A DNA stretch of 37,094 bases from Burkholderiales bacterium (lineage in GTDB: Bacteria; Pseudomonadota; Gammaproteobacteria; Burkholderiales; Burkholderiaceae_C): the NCBI GenBank assembly GCA_947462065.1, contig CANHNO010000008.1:1-37094 (forward strand), in the 5' to 3' direction. The notes below the pieces were generated by a model. It ran no database searches and was not told the origin of the DNA. It was given only the letters and a program-made list of their open reading frames with translations. Every line of letters starts with the position of its first letter. Position 1 is the first letter of the stretch. Of the stretch, positions 24,174 to 32,935 are shown piece after piece. The translations under genes and the position numbers were made by a program.

Positions 24174-24563
24174 TCAGCCTCGCCTGGGCGCCCGGTGCAG
24201 CCGGGCTGCGAGCGCCTGCACCTCTGCGTTGGGGGCGTCGCCGTCAACATGCACGCTGCCCGCTGCGGCCGCCAGCACCAGCCTCGTCAGCGTCGACAGG
24301 TGAGGCGTCACGGTGCCGAAGAACAGCACTTCATCCCCCCGGGCAATCAGCAATGTCGGGAAGTTCTCCACCTCGATTGCACCGACCAGCTCGGCCTCAT
24401 CCTCGATGTCGATCCAGACCGCATCGATGTCAATGCCAGGGTGCACTTGCGCTGCGAGGGCGCGCGAGAAGTCGGCACGGTAGTCGCGGCAGGTGCCACA
24501 CCAGTCGGCGCACAGGCACGCCACGGTGAGGCGCGACAGGTTCAGAGAACTGCTCGGGGTCAT
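24174..24563 (-). CDS. Thioredoxin family protein
   Basis: A compact thioredoxin-fold protein of 129 residues with the redox motif WCGTC in CLCADWCGTCRDY near the N-terminus and the cis-proline segment ENFPTLLI about 50 residues later. It probably reduces or exchanges cytoplasmic disulfides; no signal peptide is visible. The start is uncertain: ATG at 24563 gives the compact form, ATG at 24602 would add 13 residues, and neither has a Shine-Dalgarno. It lies downstream of the SUI1-like gene on the same strand. The 207 bp upstream of the hybrid kinase start (23967-24173) contain nothing I can support. Confidence 0.85.
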   Translation of the reverse strand: MTPSSSLNLSRLTVACLCADWCGTCRDYRADFSRALAAQVHPGIDIDAVWIDIEDEAELVGAIEVENFPTLLIARGDEVLFFGTVTPHLSTLTRLVLAAAAGSVHVDGDAPNAEVQALAARLHRAPRRG

Positions 24564-24623
24564 CGATTGCGTACGGAATTGATGGCTGGGCGTGGGCAGC
24601 ATCGGCCAGGGAAGGTCATGCCT

Positions 24624-24986
24624 TCAGCCGCCGACCCGCTTGACCGTCATGCCAGCGGCCTGCAGGCGCAGCACGATCCGATCGCGGTGCTCGCCCTGAA
24701 TCTCGATGACGCCATCCTTCACCGTGCCGCCCGAACCGCAGGCGGCCTTCAGCTCACGCCCCAGTTCTGCCAGAGCCTCCGCATCGAGCCCGAGACCGCG
24801 CACCACCGTCACGCCCTTGCCCTTGCGGCCCTGGGTCTCACGCGACACCCGCACGATGCCGTCGCCAGCCGCGGTCGGTACCTGCTTCGCGCAGGCGCAT
24901 TGGTCGATCGGTCGCCGGCAAGAGGGACACATGCGCCCACCATCGGTCGAGTAGACCAGCCCACCAGTGAGATTGCGGCCTTTCAT
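24624..24986 (-). CDS. SUI1/eIF1-like translation factor (YciH family)
   Basis: A 120-residue protein. After an N-terminal CxxC...CxC cluster (Cys20, 23, 30, 32) comes the SUI1 core: GRKGKGVTVVRGL, KAACGSGGTVKDGVIEIQG and DRIVLRLQAAG. Bacterial YciH homologues are related to eukaryotic eIF1 and have been linked to initiation fidelity, mostly in vitro. The ATG at 24986 (MKGRNLTGGLVYSTDGG) is the usual family N-terminus; the frame is open 43 codons further without likeness. The thioredoxin-like gene follows closely. Confidence 0.93.
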   Translation of the reverse strand: MKGRNLTGGLVYSTDGGRMCPSCRRPIDQCACAKQVPTAAGDGIVRVSRETQGRKGKGVTVVRGLGLDAEALAELGRELKAACGSGGTVKDGVIEIQGEHRDRIVLRLQAAGMTVKRVGG

Positions 24987-25104
24987 GGCGTCCTGTGCGT
25001 CGAAGTTCGAAAGTTCTGCCGACTGCGGCGCGCGAAGCGTACAACACCGGCCCACTGTGACTTGGCTCCCTCGGTAGCAGCGAAACAGAGAACGATCAGC
25101 AAAC

Positions 25105-25145
25105 TGAACATGCATCAGCGGCGCACCATAATCGGTTTTGATGCA
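25105..25145 (+). promoter_or_regulatory. Candidate promoter with flanking inverted repeat, upstream of the porin gene
   Basis: TGAACA (25105-25110) and CATAAT (25127-25132), spaced by 16 bp, form a plausible sigma70 promoter about 88 bp before the porin ATG. A 7-bp inverted repeat TGCATCA (25111-25117) / TGATGCA (25139-25145) brackets the -10 box, a usual place for a repressor site. GCACC also occurs twice here in direct orientation. Confidence 0.35.
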
Positions 25146-25220
25146 CCGTTTAGGGGCTCATGCGGCGGCCACGGCAGTCTGGTGATCGTGCTTCAAGAAC
25201 GACAACAACGAGAGACAAGC

Positions 25221-26354
25221 ATGCACTTCAATGAGGGAACCCGTTCTGTACTGCTCTTGGCGGCCTTGGCTGCCATGTCGGCACATGCGACTGCCGGAGC
25301 CCGGTACGACTTCGGCGACAACCAGTACGTCACCTTCGGTTTCGGAACGCGCTACACCTACACCCATGCCGAACGCCCGTCAGCCGAGGGTGGAGGTCAC
25401 GTCAACAATCCGAATCTGGACAGTGCGCGGCTGTATTTCGGCGCCTCGCTCAACAAGTACGTCAAGGCCACCTTCAGCACTGAATGGGACGGCGCGAAGG
25501 AACGCATCCGAAAACTGGACATGTACGCCCAGTTCGAACTCGCGCCCGAATTCAACGTCTGGGCAGGCCGGTTCGTGGGGCCCAGCGAGCGCGCCAACAT
25601 GGCCGGGCCGTACTACTCGGTCGGCGGCGGTTACTGGCCCTGCGTATCGTCACGCTACGGCTGCAACGGTGGCACCTATGTCGCACGCGACGACGGTGTG
25701 GCGGTCTGGGGCAATGTGGCCGAGAGCCGTCTGGGCTACTCCGTCGGCGTGTTCGAGGGCCGCAACTTTGGCATCGGCGCTCTCAACCGGTATGAGGCCC
25801 ATCAGGCTGGGTTGAAGACATCCAACGACCTGATGTATTCAGGCCGGCTGCAATACGATTTCTGGGACCTGGAGACCGGCTACTTCAGTACGGCCGACCA
25901 CCTGGGCAAGGCGGACATCCTGGCCGTCGGCGTGGCGTTCAGGCACCAGAAGAACGGCGTGATCACGCTGCTCGGCAAGGGCGACTACGACAGCTACAGC
26001 CTCGACTTCCAGCTGGAGAAGAACTTCAAGGGTTCTGGTGCCTTCGGGCTCGAAGCGGCCTACTACGACTACGACACCGATGGCCTGGTGCGCAGCGAGC
26101 AGGGCAAGGCCTATTCGGCAGGCGTGTCCTATGTGTTCGAGCGCGAGGTGGGTTGGGGCCGATTCCAGCCCTTCGTGCACTGGCAGCGATTCAATGCCGA
26201 CACCCACGTCACGACCAAGCAGATCGACATCGGCCTCAACTACGTGATCGCCGAGCAAAACGCCATGGTCAGCGCCACCTACTCACGCAACAAGGTGAAT
26301 CAGGGCGGCGAAGACCTGAGCCGATTCATCGTTGCGCTGCAGCTTCAGTACTGA
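25221..26354 (+). CDS. Outer-membrane beta-barrel porin (phosphate-selective porin O/P-like)
   Basis: A 377-residue exported protein. The N-terminal signal peptide (VLLLAALAAMSAHATA) is followed by alternating amphipathic strands rich in Tyr, Gly and Asp, and the chain ends in QLQY, a terminal aromatic residue as needed for outer-membrane insertion. Segments such as LDSARLYFGASLNKYVKATF and VWAGRFVGPSERANMAGPYY resemble the O/P porin family. A pair of cysteines (WPCVSSRYGC) may staple an external loop, which is unusual for porins. Specificity is unknown. ATG at 25221 is chosen for the signal peptide; the frame is open far upstream opposite other genes, which is a GC-rich artefact. Confidence 0.85.
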   Translation: MHFNEGTRSVLLLAALAAMSAHATAGARYDFGDNQYVTFGFGTRYTYTHAERPSAEGGGHVNNPNLDSARLYFGASLNKYVKATFSTEWDGAKERIRKLDMYAQFELAPEFNVWAGRFVGPSERANMAGPYYSVGGGYWPCVSSRYGCNGGTYVARDDGVAVWGNVAESRLGYSVGVFEGRNFGIGALNRYEAHQAGLKTSNDLMYSGRLQYDFWDLETGYFSTADHLGKADILAVGVAFRHQKNGVITLLGKGDYDSYSLDFQLEKNFKGSGAFGLEAAYYDYDTDGLVRSEQGKAYSAGVSYVFEREVGWGRFQPFVHWQRFNADTHVTTKQIDIGLNYVIAEQNAMVSATYSRNKVNQGGEDLSRFIVALQLQY

Positions 26355-26384
26355 GGCCGCAGCGCACGAATCAGTTGGCGGCCT
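26354..26384. terminator. Hairpin between convergent porin and hypothetical genes
   Basis: AGGCCGC (26354-26360) and GCGGCCT (26378-26384) form perfect 7-bp GC-rich arms around a 17-nt loop, spanning both convergent stop codons. No U-tract follows, so it is a possible shared terminator only. Confidence 0.4.
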
Positions 26385-26769
26385 AGGCCGTCAGCGCATT
26401 CGCCAGCGCCAGCGAGGTCGTGCGCGAGTCGATCATCAGGTTCAGGTCAATCGCGCCAACGCGCATCACCAGTCGACGGCCTTCACCGTCGCCGTCGAGT
26501 GGCAGCACGTCGAGGCTGCTGGCCGGCAACTGAACGCCGTCGGCCAGATCCACTTCGGCAATGGGACGCAGGTCGGTGCGCTTTGAAACGCAGGCCTCTG
26601 ACGATTCCATCAATGCCTGCAGCAACTGCCTGAGCATCAGGTCATCCAATTCGAGGTCGAGTTCGCCATCCGGCAATTGCAGGCGAATCGCGAAGGCCTT
26701 GCCATCGTTCGCGGGCCATGCCATCACGATGCCCTGGAGCGGCTTGGGATTGGGTACGGGGTTATCCAT
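26383..26769 (-). CDS. Hypothetical protein
   Basis: A 128-residue acidic protein I do not recognise. It begins MDNPVPNPKPLQGIVMAWP and has a regular alternation of short strands with a helical stretch (DDLMLRQLLQALMES), no signal peptide and no membrane segment. AGG lies about 9 nt before the ATG at 26769; another in-frame ATG at 26823 is possible. The codon pattern is consistent with a real gene. It is convergent with the porin gene and separated by 115 bp from the GST gene upstream on the same strand. Confidence 0.65.
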   Translation of the reverse strand: MDNPVPNPKPLQGIVMAWPANDGKAFAIRLQLPDGELDLELDDLMLRQLLQALMESSEACVSKRTDLRPIAEVDLADGVQLPASSLDVLPLDGDGEGRRLVMRVGAIDLNLMIDSRTTSLALANALTA

Positions 26770-26884
26770 GGGCGAGCCTGCCGCGTGTTGGGAGACAGGT
26801 GGTAGTGGTTGACGACCGGACATCGTGCCACGATATGCACCGATCGGGCTTCGCCGTAAACCCGCGAACGAGGACGGGCATTCG

Positions 26885-27544
26885 TCACTGGGTGATGATC
26901 TTCTTCGCGTACTCGGTGACTTCCTTCGGCACAAAAGGCTCGGGGATTTCGATGCCGCGCTGGCAAGCCGGCCGCGCGGCCATCAGGTCGAGCCAACGCT
27001 GCAGATGCGGCAGGTCGTCGATGGCGACACCGGCCCAATCGTGCAGGCGCACCCACGACCAGTGGGCGATATCGGCGATGCTGAAGTCATCGACCAGGTA
27101 TTCATGGTCCTTCAGCCGGGTATCGAGCACGCCAAACAGCCGTTTGGTTTCCTTCTGATAACGCTCGATCACCGACGGGATCTTTTCCGGGAAGTAGCGG
27201 AAGAAAACATTCGCCTGACCCTGCATCGGCCCGACACCGCCCATCTGGAACATCAGCCACTGGATCACCTGCGAGCGTGGCTTCATGGCCTTGGGCATCA
27301 GTTGGCCCGTCTTCTCCGCCAGATAGATGAGGATCGCGCCGGACTCGAACACCGCGAAGTCGCCCTCGTCGCGATCGACGATGGTCGGGATGCGGCCATT
27401 GGGGTTGAGCTTCAGGTACTCGGGCTGCTTCTGCTCCTGCAGACCGAGCTTGATCGGGTGCAGCGTGTAAGGCAGGCCAAGCTCCTCCAGGGCGATGGAG
27501 GCTTTCCAGCCGTTCGGGGTAGCGGAGGTGTAGAGGTCAATCAT
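26885..27544 (-). CDS. Glutathione S-transferase family protein (nu-class, YfcG/YghU-like)
   Basis: A 219-residue GST. The N-terminal thioredoxin fold shows [27 protein letters not shown] with the cis-proline, and [14 protein letters not shown], the glutathione gamma-glutamyl site. The TPNG element in place of a catalytic Tyr/Ser/Cys is characteristic of the nu-class enzymes, which bind two glutathiones and act as disulfide-bond oxidoreductases. The helical C-terminal domain contains [13 protein letters not shown] and the [11 protein letters not shown]-capping box. ATG at 27544 gives the family N-terminus. purU lies upstream on the same strand after a 70-bp gap. Confidence 0.95.
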   Translation of the reverse strand: MIDLYTSATPNGWKASIALEELGLPYTLHPIKLGLQEQKQPEYLKLNPNGRIPTIVDRDEGDFAVFESGAILIYLAEKTGQLMPKAMKPRSQVIQWLMFQMGGVGPMQGQANVFFRYFPEKIPSVIERYQKETKRLFGVLDTRLKDHEYLVDDFSIADIAHWSWVRLHDWAGVAIDDLPHLQRWLDLMAARPACQRGIEIPEPFVPKEVTEYAKKIITQ

Positions 27545-27614
27545 GGGCGGAGCCTGTGGGTGGAAATTGGAGCCGGTGCCTGCGGATGAAGGCAGTGCCA
27601 TGCGGTAAACCGGC

Positions 27615-28475
27615 TCAGCCGAACACGATCGTGCGGTGACCGTTGACGAGGATGCGGTCTTCCAGGTGGTTGCGCAGGCCACGCGCCAGTACAGCCTTTT
27701 CGACGTCCTTGCCGCAACGCACCAGGTCTTCAATGGAATCGCTGTGGTCGATGCGCATCACGTCCTGTTCGATGATCGGGCCCTCGTCCAGGTCTTCGGT
27801 CACGTAGTGGCAGGTCGCGCCGATCAGCTTGACACCGCGGTCCCAGGCCTGGTGATAGGGCTTGGCCCCGGCGAAGCTGGGCAGGAAGCTGTGGTGAATG
27901 TTGATGATCTGCCCCGGGTACTTCCGGCACAGCGACGGCGGCAGGATCTGCATGTAGCGCGCCAGCACCATCGTGTCGGCGCCACTGGACTCGAACAGCG
28001 TCTCCAGTTGCGCGAAGGCTTCGGGCTTGTTCTCCTTGGTAACCGGGATATGGTGGAAGGGGATGCCGTGCCATTCGACCAGGCCGCGAAACACCTCATG
28101 ATTCGACGCGACGCCGGCGATCTCCATATCGAGCTCCTTGCTCTGCCAGCGCGCCAGCAGGTCGTACAGGCAATGCTCCTGTGTCGACACCATCAGCAGC
28201 ACGCGCCGCCGAACTGCGTTGTCGCTGGTGCGCCAATCCATGTCGAACTCGGCCGCCAGCGGCGCAAAGCGGCGCCGAAGTTCGGCGTGATCGAAGGGCA
28301 GCGAGTCGGCCTTGACCTCCAGGCGCATGAAGTAGCGTGCCGAATCGGCGTCAGCGTGCTGGCTGGAGCTGAGGATCCAGCCGCCCAGCCCGGCGAAGAA
28401 ACCAGTGACGCGCGCAACGATGCCGACGCGGTCGGGGCACGAGAAAGTCAGCGTGTAGTGATGGGGGCGGCTCAT
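27615..28475 (-). CDS. purU: Formyltetrahydrofolate deformylase
   Basis: A 286-residue enzyme that hydrolyses 10-formyl-tetrahydrofolate to formate and tetrahydrofolate, balancing one-carbon units. An N-terminal ACT domain (about 5-85; [17 protein letters not shown]), the likely Met/Gly sensing part, precedes a formyltransferase-fold domain (about 92-280). In it [10 protein letters not shown] supplies catalytic Asn192 and His194, and [17 protein letters not shown] the catalytic Asp230. The length is normal. It is divergent from pyruvate carboxylase across 189 bp that contain a perfect palindrome. The ATG at 28475 lacks a strong Shine-Dalgarno. Confidence 0.97.
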   Translation of the reverse strand: MSRPHHYTLTFSCPDRVGIVARVTGFFAGLGGWILSSSQHADADSARYFMRLEVKADSLPFDHAELRRRFAPLAAEFDMDWRTSDNAVRRRVLLMVSTQEHCLYDLLARWQSKELDMEIAGVASNHEVFRGLVEWHGIPFHHIPVTKENKPEAFAQLETLFESSGADTMVLARYMQILPPSLCRKYPGQIINIHHSFLPSFAGAKPYHQAWDRGVKLIGATCHYVTEDLDEGPIIEQDVMRIDHSDSIEDLVRCGKDVEKAVLARGLRNHLEDRILVNGHRTIVFG

Positions 28476-28592
28476 GGTGTCGGGGTGAATTGATTGAGTA
28501 TCCTTACATGTTTTGCGCCAGCGTCAACTTGCCACGGACGGCTTGAAGTCGTCGAATTTGGCGACTTGCCGGCATTCCGCTTGCATACAGGG

Positions 28593-28607
28593 TCATTCGG
28601 CGAATGA
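28593..28607. promoter_or_regulatory. Perfect palindrome in the purU/pyc divergent promoter region
   Basis: TCATTCG and CGAATGA flank a single G; outer GG and CC bases extend the dyad imperfectly (28591-28613). It sits 57 bp before the pyc ATG and about 118 bp before the purU ATG. This is good placement for an operator; as RNA it would be a weak tight hairpin. An inverted repeat AAGTCG-N10-CGACTT (28546-28567) lies nearby. Confidence 0.5.
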
Positions 28608-28664
28608 TTGACCGCTGTCGCGAGATCCACTCCTGTCCATGCCCATTGCAGCCAAGGCCGCCCG

Positions 28665-31600
28665 ATGACTCACAGCCCGATCCGCTCGATCCTGATCGCC
28701 AACCGCTCGGAGATCGCGATACGCGTGATGCGCGCCGCCTCCGAGATGCGCATCCGCACAGTGGCAATCTACTCGCAGCAGGACCGCCAGGCGCTGCATC
28801 GTTTCAAGGCCGATGAAAGCTACATGGTTGGCGAAGGCCAGAAACCGCTGGCAGCCTACCTCGACGGCGCAGACATCCTGCGCATCGCCAAGCATGCGGG
28901 CGCTGACGCGATCCACCCCGGCTACGGATTCTTGTCCGAGAACCCCGATTTCGCCGATGCGGTGATCGCCTCTGGCATCCGCTGGATCGGCCCGTCACCG
29001 GATGTGATGCGCACATTGGGCAACAAGGTCGCGGCGCGCCACGCAGCGGTGGCCGCGGGCGTGCAGGTGATGCCTGCGACGCCTCCACTGCCACTCGATG
29101 TTGCCGAATGCGCCAAGTTGGCCGCCGGCATCGGCTACCCGGTGATGCTGAAGGCGAGCTGGGGCGGTGGCGGTCGCGGCATGCGGGTCATCGAGCACGA
29201 GGGCGAACTGGCTGCATCGCTGCAGGCGTCGCGACGCGAAGCGCTGGCCGCCTTCGGCAACGACGAGGTTTATTTCGAGAAGCTCATCCGCCGCGCTCGC
29301 CACGTCGAGGTGCAGATCCTCGGCGACACGCACGGCAATCTGGTGCATCTGCACGAGCGCGACTGCACCGTGCAGCGGCGCAACCAGAAGGTAGTCGAGC
29401 GCGCACCGGCGCCGTATCTCGACGCTGCGGGGCGCGCGGCCCTGTGCGCAAGCGCGCTGCGGCTGATGCGCTCGGTCGGCTACACCCACGCCGGCACGGT
29501 TGAATTCCTGATGGATGCCGACGACGGCAAGTGCTACTTCATCGAGGTCAACCCGCGCATCCAGGTCGAGCACACGGTGACCGAGATGATCACCGGCGTC
29601 GACATCGTCAAGGCACAGATCCGCATCACCGAAGGCGGCCACATCGGGGTCACCGAAGGCTCTCCCGAGGCGTCGACCGGCCTGCACCCGACCGGCGTGC
29701 CGCCGCAGGAAAAGATCCCGCTGAACGGCCACGCCCTTCAATGCCGCGTCACCACCGAAGACCCGGAAAACGGCTTCCTGCCCGACTACGGTCGGCTGGC
29801 TGCCTACCGCAGCGCGGCGGGCTTCGGCATCCGACTGGACGCCGGCACGGCCTACGGCGGTGCGGTCATCACGCCTTACTACGACTCACTGCTGGTCAAG
29901 GTGACGGCGTGGGCGCCCACGCCGCAGGAAACGATCCAGCGGATGGACCGCGCGCTGCGCGAGTTCCGCATCCGCGGCGTGTCGACCAACCTGCAGTTCC
30001 TCGAGAACCTGATCAACCACCCGACCTTCAGCAACGACGTCAAGGGCGAGCTGACGACCCGCTTCATCGAGAACACGCCTGAGCTGCTGGCCTTCGCCGC
30101 GCGGCGTGACCGCGCCACCAAGCTGCTGCGATTCCTCGGCGAGGTCGCGGTCAACGGCAACCCGGAGGTCAAGGGACGCACGCTGCCGGCCCTGCCCCTG
30201 CCAAAGCCGGTATTGCCGAAGATCGATGCGGCATCGCCGATTCCCGACGGCACCCGGCAGCGTCTGCAAGCCCTCGGCGCTGCCGGATTCGCGCAGTGGA
30301 TGCTTGCGCAGAAGCAGGTGCTGATCACCGACACCACGATGCGCGATGCACACCAGTCTCTGCTCGCGACCCGGATGCGCACCGCCGACATGTTGCCGAT
30401 TGCGCCGTACTACGCCCGCGAGTTGTCCGGCCTGTTCTCGCTCGAGTGCTGGGGTGGCGCGACCTTCGACGTGGCCTTGCGCTTCCTGAAGGAAGACCCT
30501 TGGCAGCGCCTGGCGCAGCTGCGCGCGCAGGTGCCGAACGTGCTGTTCCAGATGCTGCTGCGCGGCTCCAACGCGGTGGGCTACACCAATTACGCCGACA
30601 ACGTGGTGCGCCATTTCGTCAAGCAGGCGGCGGTGAATGGCGTCGACCTGTTCCGGGTGTTCGACTCGCTCAACTGGGTCGAGAACATGCGCGTCGCCAT
30701 CGATGCGGTCGTCGAGAACGGGGGACTGTGCGAGGGTGCCATCTGCTACACCGGCGACCTGTTCGATGGCGCGCGTCCCAAGTACGACCTGAAGTACTAC
30801 CTGGGCATCGCCCGCGAGTTGCAGAAAGCCGGCGTGCACCTGCTGGCGATCAAGGACATGGCGGGTATCTGCCGCCCCCGCGCGGCGGCAGCGCTGGTGA
30901 AGGCATTGAAGGAAGAAACCGGCCTGCCGGTGCACTTCCATACCCACGACACCAGCGGCGCCGCGGCGGCGTCGGTGCTGGCTGCGATCGAGGCGGGCTG
31001 TGATGCGGTCGATGGTGCGCTCGATGCGATGAGCGGCCTGACCTCGCAGCCCAATCTGTCGTCCATCGCTGCCGCGCTGGCCGGCACCGAACGCGACCCC
31101 GGCCTGTCGCAGGACGCACTGCACGCAGCATCGATGTACTGGGAAGGCGTGCGGCGCTTCTATTCGCCGTTCGAGTCCGAGATCCGCTCCGGCACCGCCG
31201 ACGTCTACCGCCACGAGATGCCCGGTGGCCAGTACACCAACCTGCGCGAGCAGGCACGCTCGCTCGGCATCGCGCACCGCTGGACCGAGGTGTCGCAGAC
31301 CTATGCCGACGTGAACCGGCTGTTCGGCGACATCGTGAAGGTCACGCCGACCTCCAAGGTCGTCGGCGACATGGCGCTGATGATGGTCGCGAGCGACCTG
31401 ACCCCTGCCGAAGTGAAGGACCCGGCACGCGAAGTGGCGTTCCCCGAATCGGTGGTTTCGCTGTTCAAGGGCGAGCTCGGCTTCCCGCCCGATGGCTTCC
31501 CATCCGCACTCAGCCGCAAGGTTCTGAAGCTGGCCGATGTCGAGGAGCCTCCTGTGCCGTACCGGCCGGGCGACCGCCTGCCACCAGTCGATCTCGAAGC

Positions 31601-32177
31601 AGTGCGCGCGAAGGCCGTCGCCGAATGCGAGCAACCGATAGACGACCGCCAGCTGGCCTCGTACCTGATGTACCCGAAGCTGATGCGCGACTTCTGCGAG
31701 CACACCAAGTTGAACGGCGATACCTCGATGTTGCCGACACCGGTGTTCTTCTATGGTGCGCAGCCGCAGCAGGAGTTGGCCGTCGAGATCGATCCGGGCA
31801 AGACGCTACTGGTCGCGCTGCAGTCGATCACAGCCGACGGCGACGTGGCGCAGAAAGTCCAGTTCGAGTTGAATGGCCAATCGCGCACAGTACGCGTGCT
31901 GCGCCCTGACGCAGGCGACGCTGCCAAAGGTCGCCCTGTCGCCGATCCCACCAACCCGCTGCATGTCGCCGCACCAATGCCCGGTGCGATCGTCAGCGTC
32001 GCGGTGAAGGTCGGTCAGCGCGTCAGTGCCGGCAGCACGCTGCTCGCGCTGGAAGCAATGAAGATGGAGACCCATGTCGCCGCCGAGCGCGATGCCGAGA
32101 TCGAAGCCGTGCTGATCGCGCCGGGCGACCGTGTGCAGGCGAAGGATCTGCTGATCGTGTTGAAGGCGGTGGCGTAA
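28665..32177 (+). CDS. pyc: Pyruvate carboxylase
   Basis: A 1170-residue, single-chain, biotin-dependent enzyme that carboxylates pyruvate to oxaloacetate, an anaplerotic step. The order is biotin carboxylase (about 5-460; KASWGGGGRGMR, HVEVQILGD, EVNPRIQVEHTVTE), carboxyltransferase (about 530-830; LITDTTMRDAHQSLLATRM, LLAIKDMAG with the Lys that is carbamylated in homologues, HFHTHDTSG metal site), the pyruvate-carboxylase-specific allosteric region, and a biotin carrier with EAMKME, biotinyl Lys1133. All catalytic motifs are present. ATG at 28665 (THSPIRSILIANRSEIA) is the family start with AAGG upstream; the frame is open 19 codons earlier. Confidence 0.98.
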   Translation: MTHSPIRSILIANRSEIAIRVMRAASEMRIRTVAIYSQQDRQALHRFKADESYMVGEGQKPLAAYLDGADILRIAKHAGADAIHPGYGFLSENPDFADAVIASGIRWIGPSPDVMRTLGNKVAARHAAVAAGVQVMPATPPLPLDVAECAKLAAGIGYPVMLKASWGGGGRGMRVIEHEGELAASLQASRREALAAFGNDEVYFEKLIRRARHVEVQILGDTHGNLVHLHERDCTVQRRNQKVVERAPAPYLDAAGRAALCASALRLMRSVGYTHAGTVEFLMDADDGKCYFIEVNPRIQVEHTVTEMITGVDIVKAQIRITEGGHIGVTEGSPEASTGLHPTGVPPQEKIPLNGHALQCRVTTEDPENGFLPDYGRLAAYRSAAGFGIRLDAGTAYGGAVITPYYDSLLVKVTAWAPTPQETIQRMDRALREFRIRGVSTNLQFLENLINHPTFSNDVKGELTTRFIENTPELLAFAARRDRATKLLRFLGEVAVNGNPEVKGRTLPALPLPKPVLPKIDAASPIPDGTRQRLQALGAAGFAQWMLAQKQVLITDTTMRDAHQSLLATRMRTADMLPIAPYYARELSGLFSLECWGGATFDVALRFLKEDPWQRLAQLRAQVPNVLFQMLLRGSNAVGYTNYADNVVRHFVKQAAVNGVDLFRVFDSLNWVENMRVAIDAVVENGGLCEGAICYTGDLFDGARPKYDLKYYLGIARELQKAGVHLLAIKDMAGICRPRAAAALVKALKEETGLPVHFHTHDTSGAAAASVLAAIEAGCDAVDGALDAMSGLTSQPNLSSIAAALAGTERDPGLSQDALHAASMYWEGVRRFYSPFESEIRSGTADVYRHEMPGGQYTNLREQARSLGIAHRWTEVSQTYADVNRLFGDIVKVTPTSKVVGDMALMMVASDLTPAEVKDPAREVAFPESVVSLFKGELGFPPDGFPSALSRKVLKLADVEEPPVPYRPGDRLPPVDLEAVRAKAVAECEQPIDDRQLASYLMYPKLMRDFCEHTKLNGDTSMLPTPVFFYGAQPQQELAVEIDPGKTLLVALQSITADGDVAQKVQFELNGQSRTVRVLRPDAGDAAKGRPVADPTNPLHVAAPMPGAIVSVAVKVGQRVSAGSTLLALEAMKMETHVAAERDAEIEAVLIAPGDRVQAKDLLIVLKAVA

Positions 32178-32273
32178 TGTGTCATTGGCCCCTATCAAAC
32201 GATCAGGTTGCTTCCTTTGCCGTATTGATTTGATGTCGATGTCCGGGCTGGATGCCAGTGCGGTAATCGCCGA

Positions 32274-32672
32274 TCAGCGCACCCAATCTTCCAATACCAG
32301 ACCATCCACCTGAGCGAACACCTTGTCGCTGGACACCAGGACAGCGTCGACGCTGAGGGCATGCGCTGCGATCAGCAGATCGAGGGGCGCAAGCGTTTTG
32401 CCCTTGCTCGCCAGGTCGGCCCGAGTGGCTCGACAGCGCTGGGCCGCTTGGCGATCTCATGGGAGCTCATCGACCCTTTGCAACAGCTGTCGCACCACCG
32501 TGTGCAATCGTTCGGCCTTGGGCCGCCGGGCCAGTCCGAACAGCAATTCGCCCTCGGTGATGCTCGACATGCACAGCGCCGCCATCGGCACCGCGACCAC
32601 CCGTTGAGGCACTACCGGATGTACCCGGACCAGATAACTCACGGTATTGGTGTCGAGCATGTAGCGGGTCAT
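32274..32672 (-). pseudogene. vapC: VapC-type PIN-domain toxin gene interrupted by an in-frame TGA
   Basis: The frame starts with ATG at 32672 (MTRYMLDTNTVSYL), typical of VapC ribonuclease toxins, and runs 71 codons to TGA at 32459-32457. Reading on in the same frame gives ...SKGKTLAPLDLLIAAHAL...LVSSDKVFAQVDGLVLEDWVR and a normal stop at 32274, restoring a 132-codon PIN protein. The interrupting codon lies where relatives usually have Trp after LP, so one G-to-A change (TGG to TGA) explains it. Just after, RCR stands where relatives have an RYG/RYA-like stretch. The N-terminal 71 residues lack the second-half acidic residues, so no active toxin is expected unless the TGA is read through. 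Confidence 0.85.
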
Positions 32673-32935
32673 TCTTGCCAGCCGTCGAACGGGTCACGCT
32701 CCTGTGGTGCTTGCTTGCGTTCCTTGGCGTCAAGGAAATCTGACGAGGCATCTTTCGACGCACGATTTGCGTGCCGCAAAGAAATCGTCCCACGAGGTGG
32801 GAGGCGCGACAAGATGATGTCATCAGTCTCGGCGTCCCCGCGGATGAACACTTCCTTGGCGTCGAAGTGGAAGGCGACCGGCAGACGCACCGCCTGGCTG
32901 CGGCCGTTGATGAAAAGCTTGGCGGTTTGGCTCAG
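32669..32935 (-). CDS. vapB: VapB-type antitoxin (AbrB/SpoVT fold), CTG start
   Basis: An 88-residue antitoxin. The N-terminal SQTAKLFINGRSQAVRLP is the swapped-hairpin DNA-binding motif common to VapB; the C-terminal tail (ERKQAPQERDPFDGW) would contact the toxin. Its TGA overlaps the vapC ATG in ATGA. The best start is CTG at 32935, with AGGAG 7 nt upstream and exactly where homologues begin with Met-Ser-Gln. GTG at 32971 is the only other canonical start in frame and would add 12 unlike residues. The frame is intact although the toxin is broken; alone it could still act as a DNA-binding regulator. Confidence 0.88.
   Translation of the reverse strand: MSQTAKLFINGRSQAVRLPVAFHFDAKEVFIRGDAETDDIILSRLPPRGTISLRHANRASKDASSDFLDAKERKQAPQERDPFDGWQE

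Noticed and set aside
25150-25215. Sigma54 promoter before the porin (TGGTGATCGTGC)
   Set aside because: The GG and GC elements are 7 nt apart rather than 10, so the -24/-12 spacing fails.
24195-25220. In-frame upstream extension of the porin over 340 codons
   Set aside because: It runs opposite the thioredoxin and SUI1 genes and would bury the signal peptide in the middle of the protein. The ATG at 25221 is the sensible start.
29886-31703. 605-codon minus-strand frame opposite pyruvate carboxylase
   Set aside because: Opposite carboxyltransferase motifs, and its translation has no recognisable domain.
32203-32460. Separate small minus-strand gene after the vapC stop
   Set aside because: It is the shifted frame over the second half of vapC; the true continuation is in the vapC frame itself after the TGA.
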